Origin: Halichondria panicea
Lineage: Eukaryota > Porifera > Demospongiae > Suberitida > Halichondriidae
DNA length: 64,000 nucleotides
Assembly: GCF_963675165.1 (NCBI RefSeq)
Contig: NC_087383.1
Coordinates: 3,068,979 to 3,132,978 of the forward strand
Reading direction: 5' to 3'
Of the stretch, positions 1-9,859 are shown one piece after another; positions within the stretch are counted from its first letter, which is position 1, and every line of letters starts with the position of its first letter. The position numbers were made by a program, and so were the translations under genes. Under the pieces are notes generated by a model, which was not told the origin of the DNA, searched no databases, and saw only the letters and a list, made by a program, of their open reading frames with translations.

Positions 1-835
1 CAAGACGATATAATCGTCCAGGTAGTGGTCCACGTAGGGGATACCAATCTGGTGGAGGTGCCAGGCAAAAGCGTCGGCGACCGCACTGAAAATTTTGGGG
101 GCCGATCTGAGACCGAACGGCAGCATCGGGTCGATATAATTATGTGCTGCCGCGCCACTGAATTGCTTGGAGGACGCGGTCCTCTGGGTGGACTGGAATG
201 ATACGATAGGCAGAGGCTATGTCAGTTTTTGCCATGAGGGTTCCGATGCCCATGGCCGAGACTCGACGTGCAACGTCGTCGACAGAGGTGTAGGAAAGGG
301 AGCAGAGACGGGGGTCTATGCCGTCGTTGACACTCGCCCCGCGGGGGTATGAGAGGTCTGTTATGAGCCTCCACTTGCCGGTGTTGTGACCTTTAGGTGT
401 GAGACCCATGCGATTGACATGGGTGTGGGGTGGGACCTGGTCGAGGGAGAAAGGGCCGAGCATTCTGCCCAGGGATAGTTCTGATCGTAGATATTCGTCG
501 ATAACCTCGGGGTGTTGGGAGGCAGATGGCATATTCCCGGTGGCAGAGCGGAGGGGGTTAGCTCTACGGTGCCCTGTCCTGAAGCCCTCTGTTAACCCCT
601 TCAGGATGTATCGGGCAAACGCCCAGTCTGGATGGTGAGAGAGTGCTCTCTGCCACTGCGGGGCTATGAGGGGGGTCGTCACCCTATCGAGTGAGAGGGA
701 GGGTTCACAGGTCAGTGGTCTCGCCATGTCGAGGCATAGGAGATCGGCTGTGTACGGGTACATTTGGAGCCATTCTGTGGTTGCATGGGGTGTGCGTGAA
801 TAACGGCGTCTGTTAAGTTTGCATAATGCAATCAC
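1..835 (-). pseudogene. Reverse transcriptase of the DIRS-like element, frameshifted and truncated by the window edge
   Basis: The upstream part (835 to 140) encodes the N-terminal RT region, including GKWRLITDLSYPRGASVNDG and AKTDIASAYRIIPVHP. The second motif holds the first catalytic aspartate (KTDIASAYR). The frame then hits TAA just after the QWRG motif. RT homology resumes in another frame downstream to position 1, with PFGLRSAPKIF and HYLDDYIV containing the catalytic DD pair. One frameshift near position 135 therefore separates the two halves. This is either a decayed copy or a base-calling error in a homopolymer-free stretch. The rest of the protein is beyond the window. Confidence 0.75.
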
Positions 836-1000
836 ACCCTGGGGTGGAATTATACTACTTCGCTATCCTAATAAATACATAGCATGCAAACCGAATGTAA
901 ATGAGGTGAACCTGAAACAAGTGATAAAATATTCATGAGGTAGACGTGAAACAAGTGATAGATAGGAGCCTACAACAAGTCAGTTCCTCCCCTGCGGGGG

Positions 1001-1822
1001 CTAGTATCGACGGAAACTGGGGCCCTGAAAGGGGCGTGGACCGGGGGACCAACGGGGACCAGGAGACCTGTCGCGACCGCCCTGGGGGTTGGTGCGGTGG
1101 CAATGAATGGCCCGATGGTTTCCTCTACACTCTCTGCAGGCGTGAGTGTAGCGGCATCGGTTGTCGGCCACCTTGCAAAGTCCTCTATTCCACCGGTAGC
1201 ATAGTTCCTGGGATTGGCGATGGGGGGGCTGTGTGGCCCGGCCCCATTGGGAGGGAAGTGGGTTGGGTGGGGGTGGGGGTGGATGGTATCCCGTGGAGGG
1301 GGGAGCACTCTGAGGGCTCAACGGGCACGAGGTGGCGACGTGGTCGTCCCTCAAGCACAGGTGGCAGCGGGGGATATCCCTTGCCCTTCCCGTGAAGGCC
1401 TCCTGGAAAAGACGGGGGTTCGGGATGGACCAGTTGAGGTCTGGGAGGGCCAGGGCCTCACGCCGGAAGGCACAGTCGTATGCGACCCACTGTGCTGATT
1501 GGTAGTTACGCTCACACCGGACGATCAGGGCCAAGTAGGCGAACAGTTCCGGAGCCTTCTCGGGAAAACGTTGGGCCAGGATCGCCGCCATCGTGGCAAA
1601 CTTCTCCACCCAGACAGATATGTCGGAGATGGCCAGCCTCGGGCGCCCAGTCGGGGCAGAGGGGTTGAGGTCTTCGCTGCTGATCTCGGACATCTCAATG
1701 AACTTGAGGGCTAGAATTTTTGCGGCGACAGTCGTCGACACTGTCGCTCCCGGGTTGTAAGGGCCTGGGGAGTGGAGGCCCGGTAGTACTGTGGCCGGGG
1801 GATGGAGGGCAGCCGCGGCCAA
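1001..1822 (-). CDS. Gag-like nucleic-acid-binding protein of the DIRS-like element (main exon)
   Basis: This 273-residue open frame has a Gag-core-like segment (SVWVEKFATMAAILAQRFPE through the YDCAFRREA region). It is followed by a CHLCLRDDHVATSC knuckle and a CCCH-like array, CYRWNRGLCKVADNRCRYTH, with further CRECRGNHRAIHC spacing. The C-terminus is rich in Arg, Gly and Pro, as in RNA-binding Gag tails. The tandem zinc motifs match Gag proteins of DIRS/Ngaro elements in invertebrates. The true N-terminus probably lies in an upstream exon (see 2369-2513), so the ORF start at 1822 is not the biological start. The reverse transcriptase follows about 165 bp downstream. Confidence 0.65.
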   Translation of the reverse strand: MAAAALHPPATVLPGLHSPGPYNPGATVSTTVAAKILALKFIEMSEISSEDLNPSAPTGRPRLAISDISVWVEKFATMAAILAQRFPEKAPELFAYLALIVRCERNYQSAQWVAYDCAFRREALALPDLNWSIPNPRLFQEAFTGRARDIPRCHLCLRDDHVATSCPLSPQSAPPSTGYHPPPPPPNPLPSQWGRATQPPHRQSQELCYRWNRGLCKVADNRCRYTHACRECRGNHRAIHCHRTNPQGGRDRSPGPRWSPGPRPFQGPSFRRY

Positions 1823-1889
1823 TATGTCCAGACCAGACGTTGGAGGAGTGAAGAGGGGGAGCGCCCCTGCAGCCGTCCCTGTAACGGGG

Positions 1890-2335
1890 AAAGAGTGAGT
1901 GGGCTAGTGTATACGTGCCCCAGCGGGGAGCAGTGGTGGCTGGCCCAGGCGGGGCCTGGCTCTCAGTAGGTGTGGTGTAGCTACCCCGGCGGGGTGGGAG
2001 TGGCCCGGGCGGGGCTACGTAGCTAGTGTATCTGGCCCAGGTGGGGCGTGGTATAGCGATCCCCGGTGGGGGATATATGTCGATGCCCGGGCGGGGGATG
2101 GGTTGGCCCGGGTTCCTGCTGGGGATGGGTTGGCCACAAGCGGGGCTGACTTGGCCCAAGCGGGGATGGTGAGCTGGGAGTGGCCCGGGCGGGGCTAGCC
2201 CGGCGGGGAGTGGGTTGGGCCCGAGCGGGGCTGTGGGTAGGTGGTCCCCGGCGGGGGACCGGGTGGGCCTGCTGAAGGGCTGGGCCCAAGCAGGCTGAAG
2301 GTGTGACCCCTAGCGGGGGCCCGGGGGGCTTCCCC
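1890..2335. repeat. GC-rich short-period repeat inside the retrotransposon
   Basis: Imperfect units built on the core CCCGGGCGGGG or CCCMRGCGGGG recur every 25-40 bp across the interval. On the minus strand they encode proline-rich low-complexity peptides in more than one frame. It is probably a degenerate minisatellite in the Gag leader or intron. Confidence 0.7.
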
Positions 2336-2368
2336 TACCACATACCACATTACGGATCAATCACTCAC

Positions 2369-2513
2369 CGGATACTGGGGGTAGAGTGACCGGAGGTGGG
2401 GGCTCTATCCGGAGGACAGGGGGGTCCGGTGGTGTCCCGACGTATGTGGCCTCAATCCACGCCAGTTGCTCGGGGGAGAACGGCGGTCGAGGAGCTCCGG
2501 AGCCGGTGGCCAT
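2369..2513 (-). CDS. Candidate first exon of the DIRS-like Gag
   Basis: An ATG at 2513 (minus) opens a short reading frame, MATGSGAPRPPFSPEQLAWI and on through a proline-rich stretch. It ends at a canonical GGTGAGT donor at 2368-2367. The FSPEQLAWIE pattern resembles the N-terminus of DIRS-type Gag proteins. The acceptor is not resolved because the following 450 bp is a GC-rich repeat. This is inference from position and splice consensus. Confidence 0.4.
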
Positions 2514-2523
2514 TGCAGGACAG

Positions 2524-2645
2524 AAACTGGTGGGGTTGAGATGGTAGAACTGGTGGGTTGAGAGTAGAACTGGTGGGGTTGAGATGGTAGAACTGGTGTG
2601 GTTGAGAGGTAGAGCTGGTGAGGTTGACACGGTAGGAAGAGGGTA
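2524..2645. repeat. About 22-bp minisatellite, five units
   Basis: Units resembling GAACTGGTGGGGTTGAGATG repeat about five times with small changes. It lies just upstream (minus strand) of the candidate Gag start, so it could be part of the element's 5' region. Confidence 0.75.
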
Positions 2646-2910
2646 TGATGAACTCAAGAGTTGAGCCTCAGTCACTAGCACTGTACTCGGGAGAAGTATT
2701 ACACGTGTAAGAGAGTAGGTCACGCATGCGCGATGTACGGGGCCAAGCCCAAGCACCTCTACAGCCGAGGTAAGGCCGCGGTTGTGAGGCTTCACGTTAA
2801 CTACGTTTAACTACATTTTTTTGCAAGTCATGCAAAAACAACAACACGCCCAATATAATTATTTCAGAGAGATCTAGAGCTAGCTGCAAGGCACAGATTT
2901 ATTTGCTGGA

Positions 2911-5876
2911 ATGGCCACTAAAGAGCAGAACCAAGGTATAAAGACTGCCATGTTTCCTATAAAGGATAAACCCAATGATTGCTAAAGCATAAAACCCTCA
3001 TTGGTGATTGCTAACCTTGTGTGCTTCCTATCTATTTTCAGAGCTCACAATTGACGATCTGAAGACAGAAATGAAACTGACTGATGAGCAGCTCAATACA
3101 GCAATAAAGGAACCAGATCTACCCGAGTTAGCAGCATGTTTCGACAATGTTAACAACGGCTATCTTGAAAAACTGGGGCTCTTACCTGGAGAACAAACTG
3201 ACGTGAGGACTAGAGCATTTCTAGAAGGCACTGTGGCAGGAATGTTGCTGGCTTTGAAATGTTGGATACTGATTAACAGACTAAACGCCACTTTCCGAGC
3301 TCTGCTACTCATCATACTCTCCCTGCTCAAAGAAAACGTTGCTGTTCGAGTGTGCAAGTACTTGTCTGACAAATGTGAGTCTGTCATGTGAGAGTGTGGT
3401 TAGTGTGGTCATTGTGGTACCATACGTTGTGGGAGTGATTGCAACCAAATAAGGGACTGTCCACTTAATTGCTATTGTTACACATACAATTCTCTATTAA
3501 CTATCACCAGGAATGGTACTCACCTATTGTTTTGTTTCCCCAGACTCCACCACCTCGTGTCCTCCCTCCCGAGAGAGGGTCTTGCTGAACCACAAGCTGT
3601 CCTTGTACAGGGACTACCTACAAAGTCGCTACAGAATGCAAGTATCCACATCAGCCACACAATGGCCTCCCGTCCCAACAAAGACAATTTTCAAACTAGC
3701 CATGATTCAGAAGGAGGAAATACAGAGAGGAAGAATCGACGATGAATTTGTTAGGCTAACAATTACGGGGAAAATTGACGATATTTTACTTCAAAAAACT
3801 CCGGTTAACTTAACTAACATTTTCCCTGAGATTGAGGATACACGAAACTTTGTGTTGATTGAAGGAGCTCCCGGCTCTGGCAAGAGCACCCTTGCTCTAC
3901 ACATCTGTCAGGAGTGGGCAAAGGGGAAACTGTTCCAACAGTTCGATATTGCAATCCTGGTGAGACTGAGAGATCCCCTCGTTAGAGAAGCAAAAACAAT
4001 AGAAGATCTTCTCCCTTGTAGGAATTCAACACTGGCATGCCAAATAGAGGCAACAATTTCAGGGACTGATGGCAAAGGTGTACTGTGGGTGCTGGACGGA
4101 TGGGACGAACTTCCTTCTGACCTCCCTAGACACTCAATCATTAACAAACTAATTCAACCAGACATGTCACAAAAAGGAGCCCTACACGAATCAGCTGTGA
4201 TTGTAACATCTCGACCGTTATCTTCGGCTGAGCTCCACCCACTAGTCTCGTCCAGGGTGGAAGTGTTGGGGTTCAATCCACATGAACTAGAACAGTATTT
4301 CACTGAGTGTCTGAAAGGTGACTCACAAGCTGTGCAGACTCTACTGGAGAGAATTCGAGAGAACCCAGTGGTAGAAGGTAGCTGCTACCTCCCCCTCAAT
4401 GCTTCCATTGTCGTTAATTGCTTCCTTTCTGACAACCACTCCCTCCCAACATCCAACCACGGGATATTCACATCAATTGTCCAGAGCTCTCTCAAGAGAT
4501 ACCTCCAGGAGAAGTTGGGGAAGACCACTCCAGTGGGAGACATCACATCCCCAGACTCACTGCCCTCGGAAATCAGTACGCAGACCGTACAAATGTGTCA
4601 ACTTGCATATCATGGGATCGAAAAAAACAAAGCGACATTTACTGACGGTGATTTGGCCGCTCTTTGCATTACGAATGACATTTCAAACGTTGGATTATTA
4701 CAAACTGTTCCCAGTATCATTAGCGATGGTCATTTGGTTTACTACTGCTTTCTCCACCTGTCTATTCAAGAGCTACTAGCAGCAATCCACATCTCTCTCA
4801 TGTCTCCCAAGCAACAAATCTCTGTATTCCAGAAGCTCTTTGGGAATCCTCGATTCAGTGCAGTCTTCCAGTTTTATGCTGGTATCACCAAACTGAGTAC
4901 AAGTAGACCAATCCTCAGCAAGCTACCTCGATTCTTGTGTCCAGTTCCAGCCACTATTTTTGATCTGGTCAGAAAGGTTGTCAAAACTGAGAAAGGGAAG
5001 TATGGTGAGCAGCCCCTTTTGTTGTCCCTCATCAATTGTTTGTACGAAGCTGAAGACTCGCGACTGTGTGTGTTTGTGGATAATCTTCTTAATCACAATC
5101 TAGATCTTGATCGCACTACAATGAATCCTATCGACTGCCTCTCTGTTGGATATTTTGCATCAGTTTGTTCCAATAGCAGTAATGGATTCACACTTAGCCT
5201 CAGCAATTGCTCTATTGGTGACCAAGGCTGCAAATTTCTGGCCCGAGGACTCTCCAAGTGTCCCAACTCTAATAATGATATTCCTACAGAAGGGATACAC
5301 ATCGCTGAGATTATCGAGAACACTAGTTCAATATCTAAATTGGTTTTGTCTAATAATGCCATTGGTAACAGTGGACTTTGCACACTCTGTGAGGCCTTGT
5401 CAACTAACACATCATTAAAGATCCTGGACCTGGACTATTGCTCACTAACAATATCAGACGACAATGGAGCTGCCCTCTATCAACTTCTGAATACAAACAA
5501 TTCCCTCGAATATCTTGATTTGTCTGGTAACACAGTGACTAGCTGTCGTCACATTGCTGCTGGACTTGCAGTCAATAAGAGTCTGAGAATATTGGACTTG
5601 AGTTACTGTAAACTGACTGATCAGAGTATCGAGGAGCTATCAACTGGACTGATCAACAAGATTGAAACACTGCACATTAGGGGTAATGGCTCAATAACAG
5701 AAGATGGAATGAAGACGCTTGCCAGACATCTAACCACCCACTGCTCTGAACTGACATGGTTGTACATACCCAAACACCTAAGATCCTGTATCAAGACAGT
5801 ATTCATAGACGCTAACAAAGAGAGGAAGAGAAATGGACTACCCAAGATTTTTGTGCTTACAATATTGTCGTTATAA
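2911..5876 (+). CDS. NLR immune receptor 1: death-fold, NACHT and LRR protein, three exons
   Basis: Exons are 2911-2935 (MATKEQNQ), 3042-3374 and 3544-5876, joined by GT-AG introns in consistent phase, giving about 895 residues. Exon 2 encodes a helical death-domain-like module (about residues 10-115) with the motif CFDN...YLEKLGLLPGEQTDV. The large third exon carries the NACHT ATPase. Walker A is GAPGSGKST near residue 227, Walker B is LWVLDGWDEL near 300, and TSRP (sensor region) lies near 341. The conserved FLHLSIQELLAAIH helix is near 520. From about residue 667 there are leucine-rich repeats of 28 residues. NLRs are cytosolic sensors that oligomerise on ligand binding. The large NACHT-LRR exon and N-terminal death fold match sponge NLRs. 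The start is chosen because both paralogues keep the same 8-codon first exon. Confidence 0.9.
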
Positions 5877-5992
5877 TATCAATGACAATTTGAGAAAAGT
5901 ACTATTAATAATAGTATAATTACTATAATAGTATGTTAGAACATTAGGTCGTTAATAACGTGTCAATAGTACATGCAGATGATATAAATAAT
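5877..5992. other. Short AT-rich 3' flank of NLR1
   Basis: Between the NLR1 stop and the stop codon of the convergent minus-strand gene there are only about 115 bp, with several TAATAATA/TATAAT runs. No clear AATAAA signal is present. The two genes would have overlapping or abutting 3' ends. Confidence 0.4.
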
Positions 5993-6163
5993 TCATGCAC
6001 TGCTGTGAATAGTCAATGAATACATGCACTTTGCTAATGGCAAATCCAATTTAACGCTCTGTTGATTATTGTTCATGAGAAAGATGAGCAGATTAACGTT
6101 CACTTTGGCCCTTCCAAACATCTTCATGATTGCCAGGCCCTCATATTGCAGCTGAAGGAGGTC
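5993..6163 (-). CDS. Terminal exon of the kinesin-like gene, copy A
   Basis: The exon follows a CCCCACACAG acceptor and reads DLLQLQYEGLAIMKMFGRAK, then continues to a stop at 5993. Copy B (20,487-20,624) has the same frame. Most differences between them are synonymous until the last 10-20 codons, where the ends diverge. This suggests past protein-level constraint. I do not recognise the domain. Confidence 0.5.
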   Translation of the reverse strand, partial: DLLQLQYEGLAIMKMFGRAKVNVNLLIFLMNNNQQSVKLDLPLAKCMYSLTIHSSA

Positions 6164-6473
6164 CTGTGTGGGGAGAAGAGAGGGCAGTGAAACACTTCAA
6201 CTAGTATAAGACAAAGAATGCATGTATTTGTAAGACAAATGAATACATGTACTAACCGTACAAGCATACCAACACTATACCTGACACAAGGCAGTAAACT
6301 TCTTGAACACTTTACGTGCCTACCATCTACCTGTACACACACCCTCACCTGGAGGACCAGCTCCACCTTCTCTATCTGCCTGATGTGATCTCAAACACAA
6401 CATTTCCGAACCTGAACCTGGACGAGTAAGAAATAATGTTCACATAATTATAGCATAACGTTGCACATAAGAT

Positions 6474-6713
6474 CAAGGCCGTAGCAAGCGGTCAGGCTGG
6501 TCAGGTTTTGGCCTAACCACTTTTTGCAGCTGGGTAGGTAATAGCGTAAATATTGTAAGTGATAATGCGCATGCTGTTTTGGTGAGGAAAAGTGATGACC
6601 TTTTTCCTAGGTAAAAAATTCACCACTGTATGCAAAGTTCCAATAGTAGAAAAACAGTTGACCTTTAATTGTTAGTTGGCCTGACCACTTTAAAGTTGCT
6701 TGCTACGCCCCTG
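6474..6713. mobile_element. hAT-like MITE, 240 bp (copy in duplication A)
   Basis: Imperfect terminal inverted repeats of about 16 bp read CARGGSCGTAGCAAGC from both ends. The flanks are CATAAGAT on the left and CATGAAGAT on the right, a near-perfect 8-bp target duplication with one indel. The CAGGGGCGTAGC-type ends are characteristic of hAT elements. No coding sequence is present. An orthologous copy sits at 20,942-21,181, so the insertion predates the segmental duplication. Confidence 0.75.
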
Positions 6714-7288
6714 CATGAAGATTGGGGCATAAAAATAAGTTAATAGCCTCACACTGGAGGAATTGTTAAAGTCTAGATTAGTAGTAGAGTCTGAGCTTCA
6801 GTCAAACAGTGGACAAAGTACGTACCAGAGCAATTAATGGCACATGTGATGATGATCATGTTGTTTAATAGAAGTATGCTAGTATAACGGCTACTCAAGT
6901 ATACGGAGACTCACAGAGTGGGTGGAGCATATCTCCATGAACGCCGATGTATGGATGATTGGCTTGGTCACGTCAGAGTACTTGTTGATACCCAGCCTTC
7001 TGTCCAGGGGGTCCACTGTTGATGCTCGCAAGAACTCTCTGTGGGGGGTACAATGAGTGTATGTATATTCATACCCTCTGCATGGCAACAAAAATAGCTA
7101 ATGTGCAATTTAGATCATACAATACTTTAGTAGAAGGTAGTGCCTTCTTGAGCTCTTCCTCCATCACAAGTCTCTCTTGAACAGCAGACTGGGTAATAGA
7201 TTGCATGGTGGTCATGTACACACACACAGGTATACAGATACAACCATCACAACATCGTGGTAGTGGTACAGTAGTTATAATAAAGGTA

Positions 7289-7728
7289 CAGTAGACTCTC
7301 GCTATTCCGACTCTCTGAATACGGCCTGAAATGTGGCCAACTCGCTATTCTGTATACTTGCTGCCCCAAACTAGTAATTTTATACGTATACATTTTGGGT
7401 GTGGTTTAGCAGAAAAACTGTGTGTGGGGGGAGTGGTTGGGGTGTACAATGAGAGGTAGGAAGCGGGATGCTCATGAACACTACAATGAAAGTTATAAAA
7501 AAGGTAAACCGTTTTGTGAGCAAACACAGCTGTGGGATTACATTGTAATAGAGAGGAAATGATTTATTATCTTTATTTATTATCCTTGAGACAAAACCGC
7601 AAAATTAGTCATTAATATTCGAGGTAGGTTTATTTTAAGCTGCGGCTATTTTCTGAAATGCAAACTACCGCGCTCTTCTGGCCAAGTTGCACTGTCCCAA
7701 GGGTGGCCGGATTAACGAGAGTCTACTG
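7289..7728. mobile_element. pogo/Tigger-like MITE, 440 bp (copy in duplication A)
   Basis: The ends read CAGTAGACTCTCG from each side and continue with TATTCCG or TAATCCG, giving inverted repeats of about 21 bp. Each end is bordered by TA, the target duplication of Tc1/mariner elements. The sequence resembles Tigger/pogo ends. The interior is non-coding. The matching copy is at 24,057-24,501. Confidence 0.8.
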
Positions 7729-7785
7729 TACATGTATTAATTATACAGTATTCACCGAGTGTATACATGTACATGCTAAACTCAC

Positions 7786-7935
7786 ATCTGCCTTGCTGTT
7801 GGCCAGTTCCAATTCTCTCACCAGCTCAGCCATGACACCTGGGTCCATGATTTGAGACCTCTCGAGCAGCTTCTCCTCCAACTCCCTCAGCAGGTCATCC
7901 TCTAGACATCAAATGGTCTCACTCTTCTCCTCAAC
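7786..7935 (-). pseudogene. Coiled-coil exon of kinesin-like gene, copy A, with premature stop
   Basis: The segment is bounded by a CCTGTCAG acceptor and a GTGAG donor and is exactly 50 codons. It is rich in Glu, Leu and Lys heptads (CLEDDLLRELEEKLLERSQI). Codon 9 is TGA here and CAA in the copy-B exon (24,559-24,708). Confidence 0.6.
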
Positions 7936-8040
7936 CTGACAGGGGAACATCAATAAGTTGCTGCCAGGTGGAGAATACTCGACATACAATAGTGACGTGC
8001 ATGTACACTCAACTACAGAAAATCTGGCAATAAAATTTAA

Positions 8041-9075
8041 CGGTATTCTCCCACTTTGAGATAAAGGTCAGCTTAAAGTTGGACTGTAGGTTAGGTATTA
8101 AATAGGCATCTGCTATCAGGGTTGTTGCAATAACTATTATAAAGAGATAGTACGTACGTGTAATCACACAGTACACCATCAGACCGGCTATTCAGAGCAT
8201 AGATCATACAGTATATACATGATCAATTGCTAAATGCTCTGAAATGCAGCTCACTAGCAAAAAAGTAATACCTAGCAAATACGGTAGTAGATCTATTTAA
8301 GGCCACTAAACACTGCACATGTGTATCTCTCACCTCTGTGGGTGGTATAGGAACGAGGGAGGCCCTCTGATACTGTCTAGAGGACTGGATTTCTTCTCAC
8401 TGCCAATCTAGGAGGTATGAAAACAAAATATGCATTTGGTAAAATCTACTCTCAAACAACATTGCACATTGACCATTCCTCCTCTCACCTCCTGCTCGTT
8501 CAGGAACATCATGAACCTTTGAAGTACTCGTCACATGATCTTGAAGCAAAAAGATACGGACTTGGTTGAGGATTTGAGTGAGGATAAAGTGAGAGAGGAG
8601 GTTGTGGGGGAGGGGCCTCAGACCAGGGCTGGTGGGACGTAGTGTCACGTGAGAGAAGACTCGGACACATGGTCCTCCGTCTGGACAGCTGCTGTGAGGA
8701 GAATGAGAATTGTAAGGCACTGGAATTGAACTGTGCACAAGCACGAAATACATGCACTATTTTATTCGTACCACATAACTAACTAAAAATGCTCACCAAT
8801 AAAACACCACACACCACTTGGTGTACAACATTTTAACGAATCTAAAAGTATACAAATGAACTTCTGCTCCTCTAGACAACCTGCCCAACCCTCCACATAC
8901 ACACTGGCTGGATCATGCATAAAGAAAATGGCATCTATTTTCACAGCGTTTGACCATCAAACGTATCAGAGAATAATCTCACGCCCATATTGCTGATTTG
9001 CTTGAAATGCCCACCACCATCTTAGCAATGTACCAGCAAGGGGCTTTTGTTGTGAGCATCAATGGTAGGCCATGG
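8041..9075. other. Repeat-derived, gene-poor stretch with exon relics
   Basis: This stretch contains a partial copy (8.47-9.07 kb) of sequence also found at 13.4-14.0 kb, including a relic of the FMKFLHDQE exon on the minus strand. The plus-strand frame intact at 13,463-13,717 is broken here. No intact gene is seen. Confidence 0.5.
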
Positions 9076-9485
9076 TGTTGAGCTCTTATCTTGGTGTAGA
9101 GGGATTCTAGACAGGCTAGACAAATTAGCTAGAGACAGGCTCCTAGCTATAGGCAATAACAACTAGTTATAGACAAATTGACTTCACAGTGTAGCTTAAC
9201 CAAATTCTTAGATCGAGGAGCAAAACATCAACTGACAATACAGGGTAAAACGAAGTTAAAGTGAAGTGAGGCAAAAAAAGGTAAACAAAACCTTATATAC
9301 GTGGAGCAGGGCCCCAGAGGCTCGCACAACAACAAAGGGAGGAAGTGGAGCACTAACAATGAGGATTGTTAGAAAAGAGTATGATATCAACATCAACATC
9401 AAATCATGGTTAAGGTAGTAGTAAATATTACATAACGTAAGGTGTTAATAAGGTTCTAATAAATGAGGTACATTGAGCGTGAACA
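9076..9485. mobile_element. Solo LTR, 410 bp, with 5-bp target duplication
   Basis: The insert begins TGTTGAG, ends GTGAACA (5'-TG...CA-3') and is flanked on both sides by CATGG. Two related paralogous sequences, at about 14,010 and 25,112, carry the same flanks without the insert, which gives empty-site proof of insertion. A TATATA-type box lies in the middle. Size, termini and 5-bp duplication fit a solo LTR left by recombination of an LTR retrotransposon. The family is not identified. Confidence 0.8.
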
Positions 9486-9859
9486 CATGGCATTCAGTTG
9501 CTATTGATGAAATGCAGGTACTCTCTGATAAGAAGATCTTAATTGGACTGTTTGTGTCTGAAATGAGAGGCTTACTACAACTTCATATCAGCTAAAGCCT
9601 ACAAGGTGTTAGGGCCTTCTGAAAATATGATTTCTTCTACCAACTCGATCAAAACTATGTAAGAAACAATTTTACTTTTCCCTAGTGAGATCTCAGCTCT
9701 CTCAACTCTGGCGACCAATTACTGCTCAAATACATTTATTCTTAAAGTGATTGAGCTCACCTTTGGTAGCGCTGACTTATCACAGCTGTTGGTCCAATTC
9801 TCCAGAACTCTGAGCTTCCCCTCAAGATGCAACTGCAAGTGACAGAAGATTTAAGTTGA

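Larger units (their letters stand above)
1..2795 (-). mobile_element. DIRS-type (tyrosine-recombinase) retrotransposon, partial and degenerate
   Basis: Read on the minus strand, this stretch carries a Gag-like gene with cysteine-rich zinc-binding motifs, then a reverse transcriptase running off the left edge. The RT has the signature LPFGLRSAPKIF followed by a YLDD active-site box, which is typical of DIRS/Ngaro-like elements. The RNase H and recombinase parts would lie outside the window. The interval is far more GC-rich than its surroundings and begins abruptly next to the AT-rich NLR block. No long terminal repeat was seen. The right limit, about 2.8 kb, is where the NLR segmental duplication begins. 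The class is inferred from motif style, and Ty3-type is the alternative. Confidence 0.7.
2812..8040. repeat. Segmental duplication copy A (NLR gene plus flanking kinesin-like exons)
   Basis: From the TTTTTTTGCAAGTCATGC junction onward, this sequence matches 16,633-24,830 through the NLR gene, the downstream minus-strand exons and two embedded MITEs (hAT-like and pogo-like). Copy B has extra tandemly repeated sequence at 21.6-24.05 kb. Sequence related to 8.77-9.8 kb recurs at 13.7-14.36 kb and at 24.8-25.2 kb. The boundaries are read by eye. Confidence 0.85.

Noticed and set aside
946-1395. Plus-strand open frame of about 150 residues
   Set aside because: It is antisense to the zinc-finger Gag exon and consists of GC-driven Gly/Arg/Trp-rich sequence with no domain.
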